NCBI RefSeq assembly: GCF_001983165.1
Contig: NZ_MNPU01000049.1
Span: 1 to 44,068 of the forward strand
DNA length: 44,068 bases
Reading direction: 5' to 3'
Source: Pseudomonas gessardii
GTDB taxonomy: Bacteria; Pseudomonadota; Gammaproteobacteria; Pseudomonadales; Pseudomonadaceae
The notes under the pieces were generated by a model that did no database searches, was not told the DNA's origin, and saw only the letters and a list, made by a program, of their open reading frames with translations. The position numbers and the translations under genes were made by a program. Below are positions 24,381 to 32,956 of the stretch, piece by piece; position 1 is the stretch's first letter, and every line of letters starts with the position of its first letter.

Positions 24381-25418
24381 TCAGGTTGGCCGATGAGTGA
24401 GGGTTGTGCTGAGGTTTTCTGACTTTCGACGCTTGGCCGTATGGCTTGGGCATTCACCAAAAAACTTGCGGTAGTCTGAAGCAAAACGCCCCAGGTGAGT
24501 GTAGCCCCAGTCCATGGCGATCCCCGATATCTGTGAGTTGGCGCGATCGCGCATAATGGCCTTTCTGATTTCTTCAAGGCGGTAGCGGCGGATATAGAAC
24601 ATCGGAGGCACGCCGATATGTTTTTTGAAGCCGTTGAACAACGTGAGTCGGGAGACGCCACTGCTCGCGACGATGGCATTGAGTTTGATCTCTTCCTTGG
24701 CGTGGCGGTGGATAAAGTTGAGTGCCCGTTGGAGAAAGTTGGGCAGGTTTGCATTAAAGACCTTGTCCAGTGCGCTTGAGTAATTATTGGGCTGCGCCAG
24801 GATCAGCCCTTTGACCAGGACGGACTCTATTTCACTGGCCAGCCCCTGGTGTACCAGGCAACTATCGGCGCGGCAGGCCTCATCGGTAAAGTGCCTGGCC
24901 ATTCTCCACCAGCCGGCTGATGGACCGCTGACATTGTTCATGTCCGGGATAAACTGCAGGTCTTCCTTGATCGGTCTATGGAGAAGGCTTTCCAGGCTCG
25001 CTCGCATTAATGCGCCTGGAATCACGACCTGGATTTTTTTGCAGTCGTTGGAGATGTAGAGTTTCTGGCCAATATTAGGCGAGAGGATCAACCCGTTGTG
25101 CTGATCGGACAAAATGCTCCGATGCGCGCTTTCCCACCGCTGATGGCCGTAAATGGGCAGTTCAATGCTATAGCTTTCCAGGGGGTCGTGTGCGTCGACG
25201 CTGATAGTCACGTCTGTACCGTATTCGATGTAGCCGACGCTCACCGCCTGTAATAAGCGGGAGGTGTGCCTGAAGTGTATTCTTTTTGGCGAATGTACAT
25301 TCAGGCTATGTGGCCCGTACACGGTCGTCGTCCACGACTGGGCTACCTCTGAATCACAGAGGTCAATGTGAGTCACCTGGTGGTTGGGGGTGCCGGCCTG
25401 TGGCTTTAATGAGCTCAT
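24381..25418 (-). CDS. AraC-family regulator, XylS/FeaR-like
   Basis: This 345-aa protein has an N-terminal AraC-binding-like domain (YSIELPIYGHQRW, then NGLILSPNIGQKLYIS). The C-terminal DNA-binding domain includes LNAIVASSGVSRLTLFNGFK and IAMDWGYTHLGRFASDYRKF. It is a paralogue of the proteins at 959-1948 and 31446-32474. ATG 25418 is preceded by AAGGG about nine bases upstream. It is divergent from the porin gene across about 280 bases that hold no other gene, which makes the porin and the following permease its likely targets. It is followed within five bases by a LysR gene. Confidence 0.87.
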   Translation of the reverse strand: MSSLKPQAGTPNHQVTHIDLCDSEVAQSWTTTVYGPHSLNVHSPKRIHFRHTSRLLQAVSVGYIEYGTDVTISVDAHDPLESYSIELPIYGHQRWESAHRSILSDQHNGLILSPNIGQKLYISNDCKKIQVVIPGALMRASLESLLHRPIKEDLQFIPDMNNVSGPSAGWWRMARHFTDEACRADSCLVHQGLASEIESVLVKGLILAQPNNYSSALDKVFNANLPNFLQRALNFIHRHAKEEIKLNAIVASSGVSRLTLFNGFKKHIGVPPMFYIRRYRLEEIRKAIMRDRANSQISGIAMDWGYTHLGRFASDYRKFFGECPSHTAKRRKSENLSTTLTHRPT

Positions 25419-25695
25419 CGTAAATGACCCTTGGCGTGCGCGTATAAACACAGGGTTTTTAACATGTCAGCCACGCGGCAAAGTTGAGTACTCCTTAAAA
25501 AGCTGCACTATCAGGATAATCAGTTCTTGTTTCTGGATTCCGTTGTTTTTATGCATACGGGATGGATAAAAACATTTAATTGCCGGGATAGCGACGGCTC
25601 GGCATAGTCGATTTTAATGCCCCCCAAGCAGCCGGGTAGTACGGGCTGTTTAAAATAAAAATGCTCAAAAAACAATAAAAAAGCAGGGGCGAAAC

Positions 25696-26766
25696 ATGAG
25701 ATATGTCGGATGCGTGTCGTTACTGTTCGTGGTGTGTGGTCAAAGCGTTGCAGATGATTTTTTTAAACCCTATGTGCTGACCGATATCGGTTGGAGTTCG
25801 ACCAGTAATATCAATGGCGAACAGCAATATCATTATCAGGAGGGACGACTGTCCCCTAACTTTATTGGCCTCAAGGCCAGAAAGGAGTTTGGCAATGGCT
25901 ATGCGGGGGTCATGAAGCTTGAGTCAGGCTATTCTTTGCAGGATCTGAAAATAACCGGAGACGGGACTTTTTCTCGACAGATGTTTGCGGGCATAGACTC
26001 TGACTTCGGTCAGGTCACCGTGGGCAAGCAATGGGATTTCATGTTTGAGACCCTGGCGGTTGACCGCTGGGGCGAGAAGCTGCGTAACGTGCCGCTGCTG
26101 CAACTTCAAGCGGGACCCTTTTTTAATCTCGGGCTGCCCACCGGCTCGATTGACTATAACCGGGTGGCTGCGGGGTTCCCCACGGACCGGGCCGTCAAGT
26201 ACCTCAGCCCGGATTTCAACGGCTTCAGTTTCGGCGTGATGCATGGCGATGGAGACCCGGGCAGTGATATCCGCTACGGGAAAACCCGCAGTTACAGCGT
26301 CAAGTATATCCAGTCCCCGCTTCGGGTCATGGCGGCCTATACCGACTCGCGTCATCGAGCCATCAATAAGGGACGTGACGGTATCCGGAACTACGGCGTC
26401 GGCGCCGCCTACGACTTTTCTTCGTTCATCGGCGACGTGTTGTATACCCGCACAGAAAACACCTATAGCCGTGGAGTCATCGACTCTTACGCAATTGGCG
26501 CGCTCGTGCCGGTTACCACCAACTCTTCGTTATATGCCAACTACATGTACTTGAAGGGCAATGCCAGGCTCAATAAAAACATGGCTAACCAAGTGGGTGT
26601 CACCTACGACTATCGATTTAACAAGAACTGGGATGCCTATGTGTCTGCGGTGTATCAAATCACCGGAGGCGATGATCAAAGTGCCTATATCTCTGGCGCC
26701 TACGGTGTTTCCACCGACCGCGAACAAAGTGTGCTGCATGTGGGTGCCCGGTTCTACTACGAATAA
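25696..26766 (+). CDS. Outer-membrane porin (Gram-negative general porin type)
   Basis: This 356-aa outer-membrane beta-barrel has a signal peptide (residues 1 to about 20, CGQSVADD) and alternating strands typical of the OmpC-like porins of Burkholderia and Pseudomonas relatives: GLKARKEFGNGYAGVMKLES near 60, QMFAGIDSDFGQVTVGKQWD near 100, and a terminal strand VLHVGARFYYE. The last residue is Glu rather than the usual Phe; the aromatic pair is shifted inward by one. AGGGGCG precedes the ATG. It is followed 37 bases later by an NCS1 permease, so the two form an uptake pair across both membranes for the substrate of region 4. Confidence 0.85.
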   Translation: MRYVGCVSLLFVVCGQSVADDFFKPYVLTDIGWSSTSNINGEQQYHYQEGRLSPNFIGLKARKEFGNGYAGVMKLESGYSLQDLKITGDGTFSRQMFAGIDSDFGQVTVGKQWDFMFETLAVDRWGEKLRNVPLLQLQAGPFFNLGLPTGSIDYNRVAAGFPTDRAVKYLSPDFNGFSFGVMHGDGDPGSDIRYGKTRSYSVKYIQSPLRVMAAYTDSRHRAINKGRDGIRNYGVGAAYDFSSFIGDVLYTRTENTYSRGVIDSYAIGALVPVTTNSSLYANYMYLKGNARLNKNMANQVGVTYDYRFNKNWDAYVSAVYQITGGDDQSAYISGAYGVSTDREQSVLHVGARFYYE

Positions 26767-26803
26767 TAAGTCTGATTTTAAAGACATCTCATGAGGAAGT
26801 TTT

Positions 26804-28216
26804 ATGGCCGCTACTCAATCCACGACCGATGATCACTCCCTGAGCCCCGTGCCCGAAGATGCCCGGCATGGCTGGCTGCAGTTGTCCTGGAGTACCACCG
26901 GTATCGTGACGACATTGATACAGATATTCATCGGGGCGCTGGTGACTTTTGTTGCGGGCATCTGGATGGGGGTTATGGCCGGGCTGTTGGTGACGGTCGT
27001 AGGGGCCCTGCTGGGGTGGGGGGTGGGCCACGTTGCCTATAAAACGGGCTTGGCCAGCTCTATGTTGGCGCGCCAGCATGGTTTTGGCCGACGAGGGTCC
27101 GCCGTCGTGGCCTTGACGTTCGGGTTCATGATCATCGGGTTTATCGCGCTGGAAAATGCCTTGCTTTATAAGGGGCTGATTTTCTGGCTGGACCTGGATG
27201 ACACGCTGGGGTTGCAAGTGCTTGTCTACGCAATCATGACGGCGGTGTGGGTCTTGCTGACGGCTTTCGGATTTGAACTGGTCTCTAAAGTCGCGTCCTA
27301 TACCCTGATCGCATTTTTATTACTGCTGGGCTACATGCTGTTTGACGTGATCCATTCATCGGGCCAGAACTGGAGCGATGTCGTGAGTTTCGGCGCGCAA
27401 TTCCCCGAGGAAGTGCTGGTCAAGATGGGGGCGGATACGCCATGGGGCAAGTTTGGCTTTTGCGTCAATGTCCTGATCGGCTCTGCCGGTGCGCTGGCCT
27501 TGATTGATGGGGATTTGGGGCGTTATGCCCGCTCTTCCAAGGATGTATTGATTGCCGCCTTTTTTGGCAATCTGTTTATGGATATCGTCATGCTCCTGGT
27601 GGGGGCGATTCTAATGTACGCCGGCACCGAGCAATTGGTCAGCTACTACGTATCGCGAGGCGTGTCCCATGCCGATGCGGTCCAGACCGTGTTGCAAAGC
27701 CCCGACAGCGTTGCCGCGGCGTTTATTGTGTTCGGTGGCTCGCTGGGAGCCGTGCTGCTGTTTCTGGCCCAGGGAAAAGCCCAGGTGCTCAATACCTACA
27801 GCTCCTCACTGTCCCTGACCAACTTGTTTGACGTGACGATCGGCTGGCGGCCTGGGCGCTTGACCTTTGTCATTCTGTCCAATGTCCTGGCATGCCTGAT
27901 GCTGGTCGGCTCGATCCTCGATTGGGTCAATGGTTTTATTACCGTGCTCGGGGTGCTGACCACCGGTTTCGCCGGCATCATCATCGCTGACTATTTCTGG
28001 GTCGCGCCCCGGCGCCTGCAGGCCGGTGTCGTTGAGTTCAATTGGCCGGGGCTTATTACCGTCGTGGTCGGTTTTGTCCTGGCGCGCTATGGGTTCAAGG
28101 CCTGGATGCCGATTGAGTTTGTGACCTCGCTGCTCTCGTCCTTTTTGCTGTACCCGCTACTCAGCATGCTGATGAGCGGCAAACCCGTGATTGACGCTCA
28201 AGTGCGACGCGGTTAA
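26804..28216 (+). CDS. NCS1-family cytosine/hydantoin-type permease
   Basis: This 470-aa inner-membrane symporter has about twelve helices and an N-terminal cytoplasmic segment ending DARHGWLQLSWSTTGIVTTL, as in CodB/Mhp1 relatives. A middle segment with SSMLARQHGFGRRGS is the conserved loop after helix 2. NCS1 carriers take up nitrogen heterocycles: cytosine, allantoin, or aryl-hydantoins (Mhp1). Next to a porin and upstream of a cyclase-family hydrolase, it probably imports a heterocyclic aromatic such as an indole derivative or isatin; this is inference. AGGAAG precedes the ATG. The 174 bases that follow hold no supportable gene. Confidence 0.85.
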   Translation: MAATQSTTDDHSLSPVPEDARHGWLQLSWSTTGIVTTLIQIFIGALVTFVAGIWMGVMAGLLVTVVGALLGWGVGHVAYKTGLASSMLARQHGFGRRGSAVVALTFGFMIIGFIALENALLYKGLIFWLDLDDTLGLQVLVYAIMTAVWVLLTAFGFELVSKVASYTLIAFLLLLGYMLFDVIHSSGQNWSDVVSFGAQFPEEVLVKMGADTPWGKFGFCVNVLIGSAGALALIDGDLGRYARSSKDVLIAAFFGNLFMDIVMLLVGAILMYAGTEQLVSYYVSRGVSHADAVQTVLQSPDSVAAAFIVFGGSLGAVLLFLAQGKAQVLNTYSSSLSLTNLFDVTIGWRPGRLTFVILSNVLACLMLVGSILDWVNGFITVLGVLTTGFAGIIIADYFWVAPRRLQAGVVEFNWPGLITVVVGFVLARYGFKAWMPIEFVTSLLSSFLLYPLLSMLMSGKPVIDAQVRRG

Positions 28217-28390
28217 TCAAGGCAATGGGCGTCGAACCGTAAAACCAGCATTCACCGGATAGCCAGAGCGAGGCCTGGATAGGCGCTCGCCGGCTTTCAC
28301 GTCCATAGTCAAGGTCTGGGCGCCATGCACCAAGCCAGCGGCGCCAGGTACAACGGCATCACCTCCAATCCAATGGCCAGAGGTCCCTGA

Positions 28391-29182
28391 ATGGCAACCC
28401 CAACTACAACTCTATTGCCAGCGCTGACAGCACAGCTTGCGTGCGGTGGGGTACGTGTCATCGACCTGACACAAACCTTGTCGCCTTCCTTTCCGAGCCT
28501 GCAATTGCCTCCTCAGTTTGGCCAGGTCGCGTCGTTCAAGATCGAGCGCATCTCGCACTACGACGAAGCCGGGCCTGGCTGGTACTGGAACAACTTTACC
28601 TGTGGCGAGCATACGGGCACGCATTTTGATGCCCCTGTGCACTGGGTTTCCGGGCGCGATTGCCCGGATAGCAGCGTCGATACCATTGCCGTGGAGAATT
28701 TTATTGCACCTGCCGTGGTGATCGACGCCAGTGCCGAGGTGCTCGTCAATGAAGACTGGCTGTTGACCGTGCCGTTCCTGGTGGAGTGGGAGCGGCGCCA
28801 CGGCTTAATCCCTGAGGGGGCCTGGGTGTTTTTGCGCACCGACTGGTCTCGACGGGCACACGACGCCGCTGCTTTTCTCAATCTGCGTGAGGATGGCGCG
28901 CATACCCCGGGCCCGACCCGCGAGGCCGTCGAGTGGCTGATTGAGCAGCGCAAGGTGCACGGTTTTGGTGTCGAGACCATCAATACCGATGCCGGCCAGT
29001 CCTACGCCTGGCCCCTGGCTTACCCTTGCCATACGTTGATGCACGGTGCCAACCGCTATGGTTTGCAGTGCCTCAAGAACCTGGACCAGTTGCCTCCTCA
29101 GGGGGCGTTGATTATCTCCGCGCCCCTGAAGATCGAAGGCGGTTCCGGTAGCCCTTTGCGCGTCTTGGCGCTGGTGGAGTAA
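28391..29182 (+). CDS. Cyclase-family metal hydrolase, isatin hydrolase-like
   Basis: This 263-aa hydrolase of the cyclase family (PF04199) includes kynurenine formamidase and isatin hydrolase. The metal site HTGTHFDAPVHW places ligands at His74, His78 and Asp80 with His84 nearby. Isatin hydrolase uses an equivalent His-His-Asp set for Mn2+. The sequence from YWNNFTCGEHTGTHFDAPVHW to the closing PLKIEGGSGSPLRVLALVE-like tail resembles isatin hydrolases more than KynB, which is shorter. It would open an amide ring, for example isatin to isatinate. AGAGG lies seven bases upstream. Four bases separate it from the flavin oxidoreductase, so they are cotranscribed. Substrate assignment is inference. 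Confidence 0.8.
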   Translation: MATPTTTLLPALTAQLACGGVRVIDLTQTLSPSFPSLQLPPQFGQVASFKIERISHYDEAGPGWYWNNFTCGEHTGTHFDAPVHWVSGRDCPDSSVDTIAVENFIAPAVVIDASAEVLVNEDWLLTVPFLVEWERRHGLIPEGAWVFLRTDWSRRAHDAAAFLNLREDGAHTPGPTREAVEWLIEQRKVHGFGVETINTDAGQSYAWPLAYPCHTLMHGANRYGLQCLKNLDQLPPQGALIISAPLKIEGGSGSPLRVLALVE

Positions 29183-29185
29183 GGG

Positions 29186-30796
29186 ATGAAGGCGCAAGTG
29201 GATTCTCAGGTTATTTTTGTCGGCAGTGGGATTAACTCCCTGGTGGGCGCCGCACTGCTGGCCGTGCGTGGCAAGCGCGTGCTGGTGCTGGAGCGCAATG
29301 ATCGGTTTGGCGGCTGTATCCGTACCGAGCAGTTGTTTGCCGGCTATCAGCACGAAGTCATGTCCTCATGGCACCCTCTGTTTGTCGGCAGTGCGGCGTA
29401 CGCCGAGCTCAGGCCCGCGCTGGAACAGGCGGGGCTGGAGGTGCTGCCCAGCGAGTATTCCACCGGCCTGGTCCGACCGGATGGCTCCGGCCTGGCCCTC
29501 AAGGCTGACCTGGCTGATACGGTGCGCCGGCTGGATGCCCTGGCGCCGGGGGATGGCCAGGCCATCGCGCTTATGGCCGGGCATCTGTTCGGCCGGGATG
29601 CGGCTTTGACCTTTGGCCTGCTGGGCAAAAACCCTTATGGGCTGGGCTTGCTCCGGTTGCTGTTCAGTGAGTGGCGCAAACGTGGGCTCGATGGCCTGAT
29701 GGCATTTACGGCCGAGGCCCTGGAAAGCTTCCGTCGCTGGTCTGAGCGCACCGTCCGCTCGGACACCACCCGGGCCTTGATTGCCCCCTGGACATTGCAC
29801 TCGGGCCTGGGGCCGGATGATGCGAGTTCGGCGTTGATCGGCAAGCTGACCTTTGCGTCGGTGATCAACGGGGGGATGCCGGTGATCAGGGGAGGGGGCA
29901 TCCGCTTGGTCGAGGCGCTGATGCAGATTATTGTGAGCCATGGCGGGCATTTGCTGTCCAGTGCCCACGTCGAACGTGTGGTCGTCGAGGGGCAGAAGCG
30001 CAAGGCCCGCGCCACGGGTGTGCAGTTGTCCGACGGGCGTCGTTTTCAGGCGAGTGAGGCGGTGGTGTGCAACGTTACCCCCCAGCAGCTTTATGGTGGA
30101 TTGCTGGTGGATGTCCCGCCGGTACTGCGCGAGCGTGCCGAGGGTTATCGTTATGGCCGGGGTGGCATGCAGCTGCACTTTGCCCTCAGCGCCCCGCCGG
30201 CGTGGCTGGAGACGGAACTGCTCAAGGTGCCGCTGGTGCACCTGACCGAGAGCATGGAGCAGGTCTGTGCCTCGGTGACCGAGGCCAACAACGGCCTGTT
30301 GCCCGCACGGCCGACGCTCGCCATTGGCCAGCCGGTGGCAGTCGACCCCTCGCGTGCCCCGGCAGGCGCCTGGATCCTGTGGGTGCAATTGCAGGAACTG
30401 CCCTCACGGCTGAAAGGAGATGCGGCGGGTGAGATTGCGGTGCCGGCAGACGGCCAATGGAACGAGGGCGTGCGGGAAGCCTTCGCCGACCGGGTGCAAG
30501 CACGTCTGGAACGGGTCATGCCGGGGCTGGCCGGGCTGATTGTCGGCCGGCGGGCCTATTCACCGGCGGACCTGGAGGCGCTCAATTGCAACCTGGTGGG
30601 AGGGGATCCTTATTCGGGGATTTGCTCGCCGGATCAATTCTTCTGGCTGCGACCATTGGCCAGTACCGGGCAAGCCCGTGGTAACCGCACACCCGTGGGC
30701 AACCTGTTTCATATCGGGGCCTCCACCCACCCGGGCCCAGGCTTGGGGGCGGGATCGGGCACCCTGGTGGCCAACGAGATAGCGCCCGTCAGGTAG
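29186..30796 (+). CDS. FAD-dependent oxidoreductase, phytoene desaturase-like
   Basis: This 536-aa flavoprotein has an N-terminal Rossmann dinucleotide site GSGINSLVGAALL (residues 13-25) followed by VLVLERNDRFGGCIRTE, the pattern of amine-oxidase/phytoene-dehydrogenase-type enzymes. The C-terminal FAD motif includes NLFHIGASTHPGPGLGAGSG. Such enzymes dehydrogenate or isomerise bulky hydrophobic substrates. Coupled to a cyclase-family hydrolase by a three-base gap, it may prepare the ring substrate, for instance by oxidising an oxindole or dioxindole. That is a guess from context. A strong hairpin 24 bases after the stop ends the transcript. Confidence 0.82.
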   Translation: MKAQVDSQVIFVGSGINSLVGAALLAVRGKRVLVLERNDRFGGCIRTEQLFAGYQHEVMSSWHPLFVGSAAYAELRPALEQAGLEVLPSEYSTGLVRPDGSGLALKADLADTVRRLDALAPGDGQAIALMAGHLFGRDAALTFGLLGKNPYGLGLLRLLFSEWRKRGLDGLMAFTAEALESFRRWSERTVRSDTTRALIAPWTLHSGLGPDDASSALIGKLTFASVINGGMPVIRGGGIRLVEALMQIIVSHGGHLLSSAHVERVVVEGQKRKARATGVQLSDGRRFQASEAVVCNVTPQQLYGGLLVDVPPVLRERAEGYRYGRGGMQLHFALSAPPAWLETELLKVPLVHLTESMEQVCASVTEANNGLLPARPTLAIGQPVAVDPSRAPAGAWILWVQLQELPSRLKGDAAGEIAVPADGQWNEGVREAFADRVQARLERVMPGLAGLIVGRRAYSPADLEALNCNLVGGDPYSGICSPDQFFWLRPLASTGQARGNRTPVGNLFHIGASTHPGPGLGAGSGTLVANEIAPVR

Positions 30797-30819
30797 GCGC
30801 TCATCTCTGTTTGTAAGGG

Positions 30820-30868
30820 GCGGGCTTGCTCGCGATGGCGCAGTGTCGGTCATCGCGAGCAAGCCCGC
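30820..30868. repeat. REP/REPIN-type hairpin, likely terminator
   Basis: GCGGGCTTGCTCGCGATG and CATCGCGAGCAAGCCCGC are perfect 18-bp arms with a 13-base loop. The core GCGGGCTTGCTCGCGA is the well-known REP sequence of Pseudomonas fluorescens genomes. It sits between convergent genes (flavin oxidoreductase and VOC protein) and would stop transcription from both sides. Confidence 0.88.
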
Positions 30869-30881
30869 TTCCAGACGCGCC

Positions 30882-31394
30882 CTAGCTTTTAGGGGCGCCG
30901 TCGCCAGCCTGCTCCCACATGCTGACATAGGGGTGTGAGCAGAACTCGATGATTGTTCCCCAAGGGTCCTGGCAGTAAGCAATCTCATAGCCTTTTTGCG
31001 GGTTGATCAGCAGGACGCCGCTGCGATCCTTGCCTCCCGCGGCCACGACACCGGCGACGGCCTCGGCCACATTGACGGCGGTCAGGCCCATATGATTGTA
31101 GCCGCCGAGCCAGAACTGGAAATTGTTCTCGTTGGGCTGTGACGGTGTCGCCTTGAACTGGAAAAGCTCCAGCCCGATGTTGTCTGGCGTCGCCAGGTGG
31201 GCAAAGCGGAACTGCTCGAACCCCTTGCCGTAAATGGCTTGGGCCGCTTTGCCCAGATCGCTGTCTTGTTCACTGACCTCGAGGGGGCCGGTGAGCAGGC
31301 GAAAGCCCAGTATGCTCACATACCAGTGGATCGCGGCCTCCAGGTCGGGAACCGTGAGCCCGAAATGGGGCGCCATAACCGTTTGAGTAATCAC
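30882..31394 (-). CDS. VOC-family (glyoxalase/dioxygenase fold) protein
   Basis: This 170-aa protein contains two beta-alpha-beta-beta-beta modules. Likely metal ligands are His near residue 10 (APHFGLTV), Glu near 76 (NIGLELFQF), His near 101 (YNHMGLTAV) and Glu near 150 (GTIIEFCSHP). It may be a lyase, isomerase or extradiol-like enzyme. The start is GTG 31394, with GGAGG eight bases upstream on the minus strand. It follows the AraC gene at 31446-32474 on the same strand and is probably cotranscribed. A role in the region 4 pathway, such as handling a ring-cleavage product, is possible but unproven. Confidence 0.82.
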   Translation of the reverse strand: MITQTVMAPHFGLTVPDLEAAIHWYVSILGFRLLTGPLEVSEQDSDLGKAAQAIYGKGFEQFRFAHLATPDNIGLELFQFKATPSQPNENNFQFWLGGYNHMGLTAVNVAEAVAGVVAAGGKDRSGVLLINPQKGYEIAYCQDPWGTIIEFCSHPYVSMWEQAGDGAPKS

Positions 31395-31445
31395 ATTGAA
31401 TCCTCCAGTGGGAGCAGGGCGAAAGCGGCATCGAAGTCCAGGGGC

Positions 31446-32474
31446 TCAATGCCGACGTAGGGTCTGGCTGGGTGTTTCGTTGTAGCGCAGCTTGTAGTCA
31501 TTACTGAACCGGCCCATGTGGGTAAAGCCCCAGCGCAGTGCGACGCCGGCGATGTTGGTCACCTCGCCGCTGATCAGTTCGGCACGCACGCGTTCCATGC
31601 GCAATTCGCGCAGATGCTGCATCGGGCTGATGCCCAGGAAATCCTTGAAACCGCTGTAGAGGCTGCGCAGGCTGACCCCGGCCGCCTGCGCCAACTGCTC
31701 GGCGTTGATCGGCTCATGGGCGTGCGCACGCAGGTAGTCCTGGGCGCGGCGAACATGCCGGGGCAGGATGGTGCTGCGCCGGGCCGGTGCGCTTTCAGTG
31801 TGATTGTGCCGATGGGCCGTCAGCAGGATTGAGGCGGTCAGTTGCTCGATATGGGTCATGACCAGCTTGTGCTGGGCCAGGGCTGGATACTGGGTTGCGC
31901 AATCGAGCAGGTAAGAGAGCAGGCATCGCCAGGGGGCCGAATCCTGCCAGCGGAACCCGAGATCGAAACGCAAGGGGTGTTCCAATGGGTGGCCCAGGTG
32001 CCCAACCAGCGTGCGTTCGACCAGCGAGCGCGAGATCCTCAGCATGATCTGGTCGCTATCGCCACTCCACTGCATATTCGCCTCGTCTCCGGGGCTCAGG
32101 ACTGACGCAAGCTCCAGTGACGACTCGATGCGCTGGCCACCGCTTTCGATCACGGCGCAGCCCTGGACAGGCATCTGCACCAGGAAACAATGCTCCAGGG
32201 GCCCGCGCTCGATCTGCACATTGGCGCCGTAGCGCAGGCGGCTCAGCGAGATGTCGCCCAGGGTCAGGTAATGCATGCGCGCGTCCAGGCGTTCGGCTTC
32301 GTTGGTCTGCTTCAAGTGATGATTGGCGATGACCTGGCCGACCATGGAGCGCACTTGCTCCAGGTCGGCGGACGCAAAAAGCAGGCGTTCCGGTTCGTTG
32401 AGAACGCGCTCGGATGAAAAGAGCACGGCCTGCCCGCGCACGGGCGAATAGGTGGAGGTCGGAATATTCTGCAC
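31446..32474 (-). CDS. AraC-family regulator divergent from the ior operon
   Basis: This is a 342-aa regulator from GTG 32474, which has AGAGGGG eight bases upstream on the minus strand; a TTG at 32531 is the longer alternative. The N-terminal AraC-binding-like domain is followed by the double helix-turn-helix (AEQLAQAAGVSRSLY-like segment near residue 260 and GVALRWGFTHMGRFSNDYKL near 310). It is a paralogue of the proteins at 959-1948 and 24381-25418. It is divergent from iorA across 482 bases that carry two copies of a palindromic ATGATTATTCAT motif, so it is the prime candidate for controlling the ior-dioxygenase operon. Effector unknown. Confidence 0.87.
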   Translation of the reverse strand: MQNIPTSTYSPVRGQAVLFSSERVLNEPERLLFASADLEQVRSMVGQVIANHHLKQTNEAERLDARMHYLTLGDISLSRLRYGANVQIERGPLEHCFLVQMPVQGCAVIESGGQRIESSLELASVLSPGDEANMQWSGDSDQIMLRISRSLVERTLVGHLGHPLEHPLRFDLGFRWQDSAPWRCLLSYLLDCATQYPALAQHKLVMTHIEQLTASILLTAHRHNHTESAPARRSTILPRHVRRAQDYLRAHAHEPINAEQLAQAAGVSLRSLYSGFKDFLGISPMQHLRELRMERVRAELISGEVTNIAGVALRWGFTHMGRFSNDYKLRYNETPSQTLRRH

Positions 32475-32585
32475 AGGTGCTACCCCTCTCGGAGCTTGGC
32501 CGGCTATCAGCCTGATTATTGTTATGAACAACAGCCTCGACCGTGCAGGCCTGGGGCTCTGCGCTATGAGGCTTGCTGATATTTC

Positions 32586-32601
32586 ATATGATTATTCATA
32601 T
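32586..32601. promoter_or_regulatory. Palindromic ATGATTATTCAT site, copy 1
   Basis: ATATGA-TTAT-TCATAT forms 6-bp inverted arms around TTAT, 112 bases upstream of the AraC GTG start. Its 12-base core recurs at 32867-32878. It is a candidate regulator-binding site in the divergent AraC-iorA spacer. Confidence 0.4.
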
Positions 32602-32865
32602 TGTTTTTCTGTGGTGAATTATTAATCTCACGGTCCGCCGGAAAATGCAATGTATGACGGGCATGCTGGATAAACGGTGTGCCCATCAGGTAGACGTCTT
32701 CCGGTAAATAGCGTGAATGTCCTTTAAATAAAGGTCTTTCCCCGAATATCTGCTGGTGAAAATACGTCGCTTTTCTTTGCGGCCTTCAGCCAGGATGGGC
32801 TGGGCCGGGTCTGTTCTTATCCTTGTACTGCTATGCATATCCAGATCTTGCAGCAAGATTGACTA

Positions 32866-32879
32866 CATGATTATTCATG
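32866..32879. promoter_or_regulatory. Palindromic ATGATTATTCAT site, copy 2
   Basis: CATGA-TTAT-TCATG forms 5-bp inverted arms around TTAT, about 78 bases upstream of the iorA ATG. The core equals copy 1, while the outermost base pair differs on both sides so that pairing is kept. The remaining spacer (32475-32956) shows no gene; a 62-codon frame at 32756-32944 looks spurious. Confidence 0.4.
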
Positions 32880-32956
32880 CATTGACGCGACTGCCTCCCC
32901 GTATGAAGGTAGAAGCCATAGACAGTTTTGTTCACTTGATCTGAGAGATAAGCACC

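Noticed and set aside
32756..32944. 62-codon plus frame just before iorA
   Set aside because: No ribosome binding site, contains one of the palindromic sites, and looks like promoter sequence that happens to be open.
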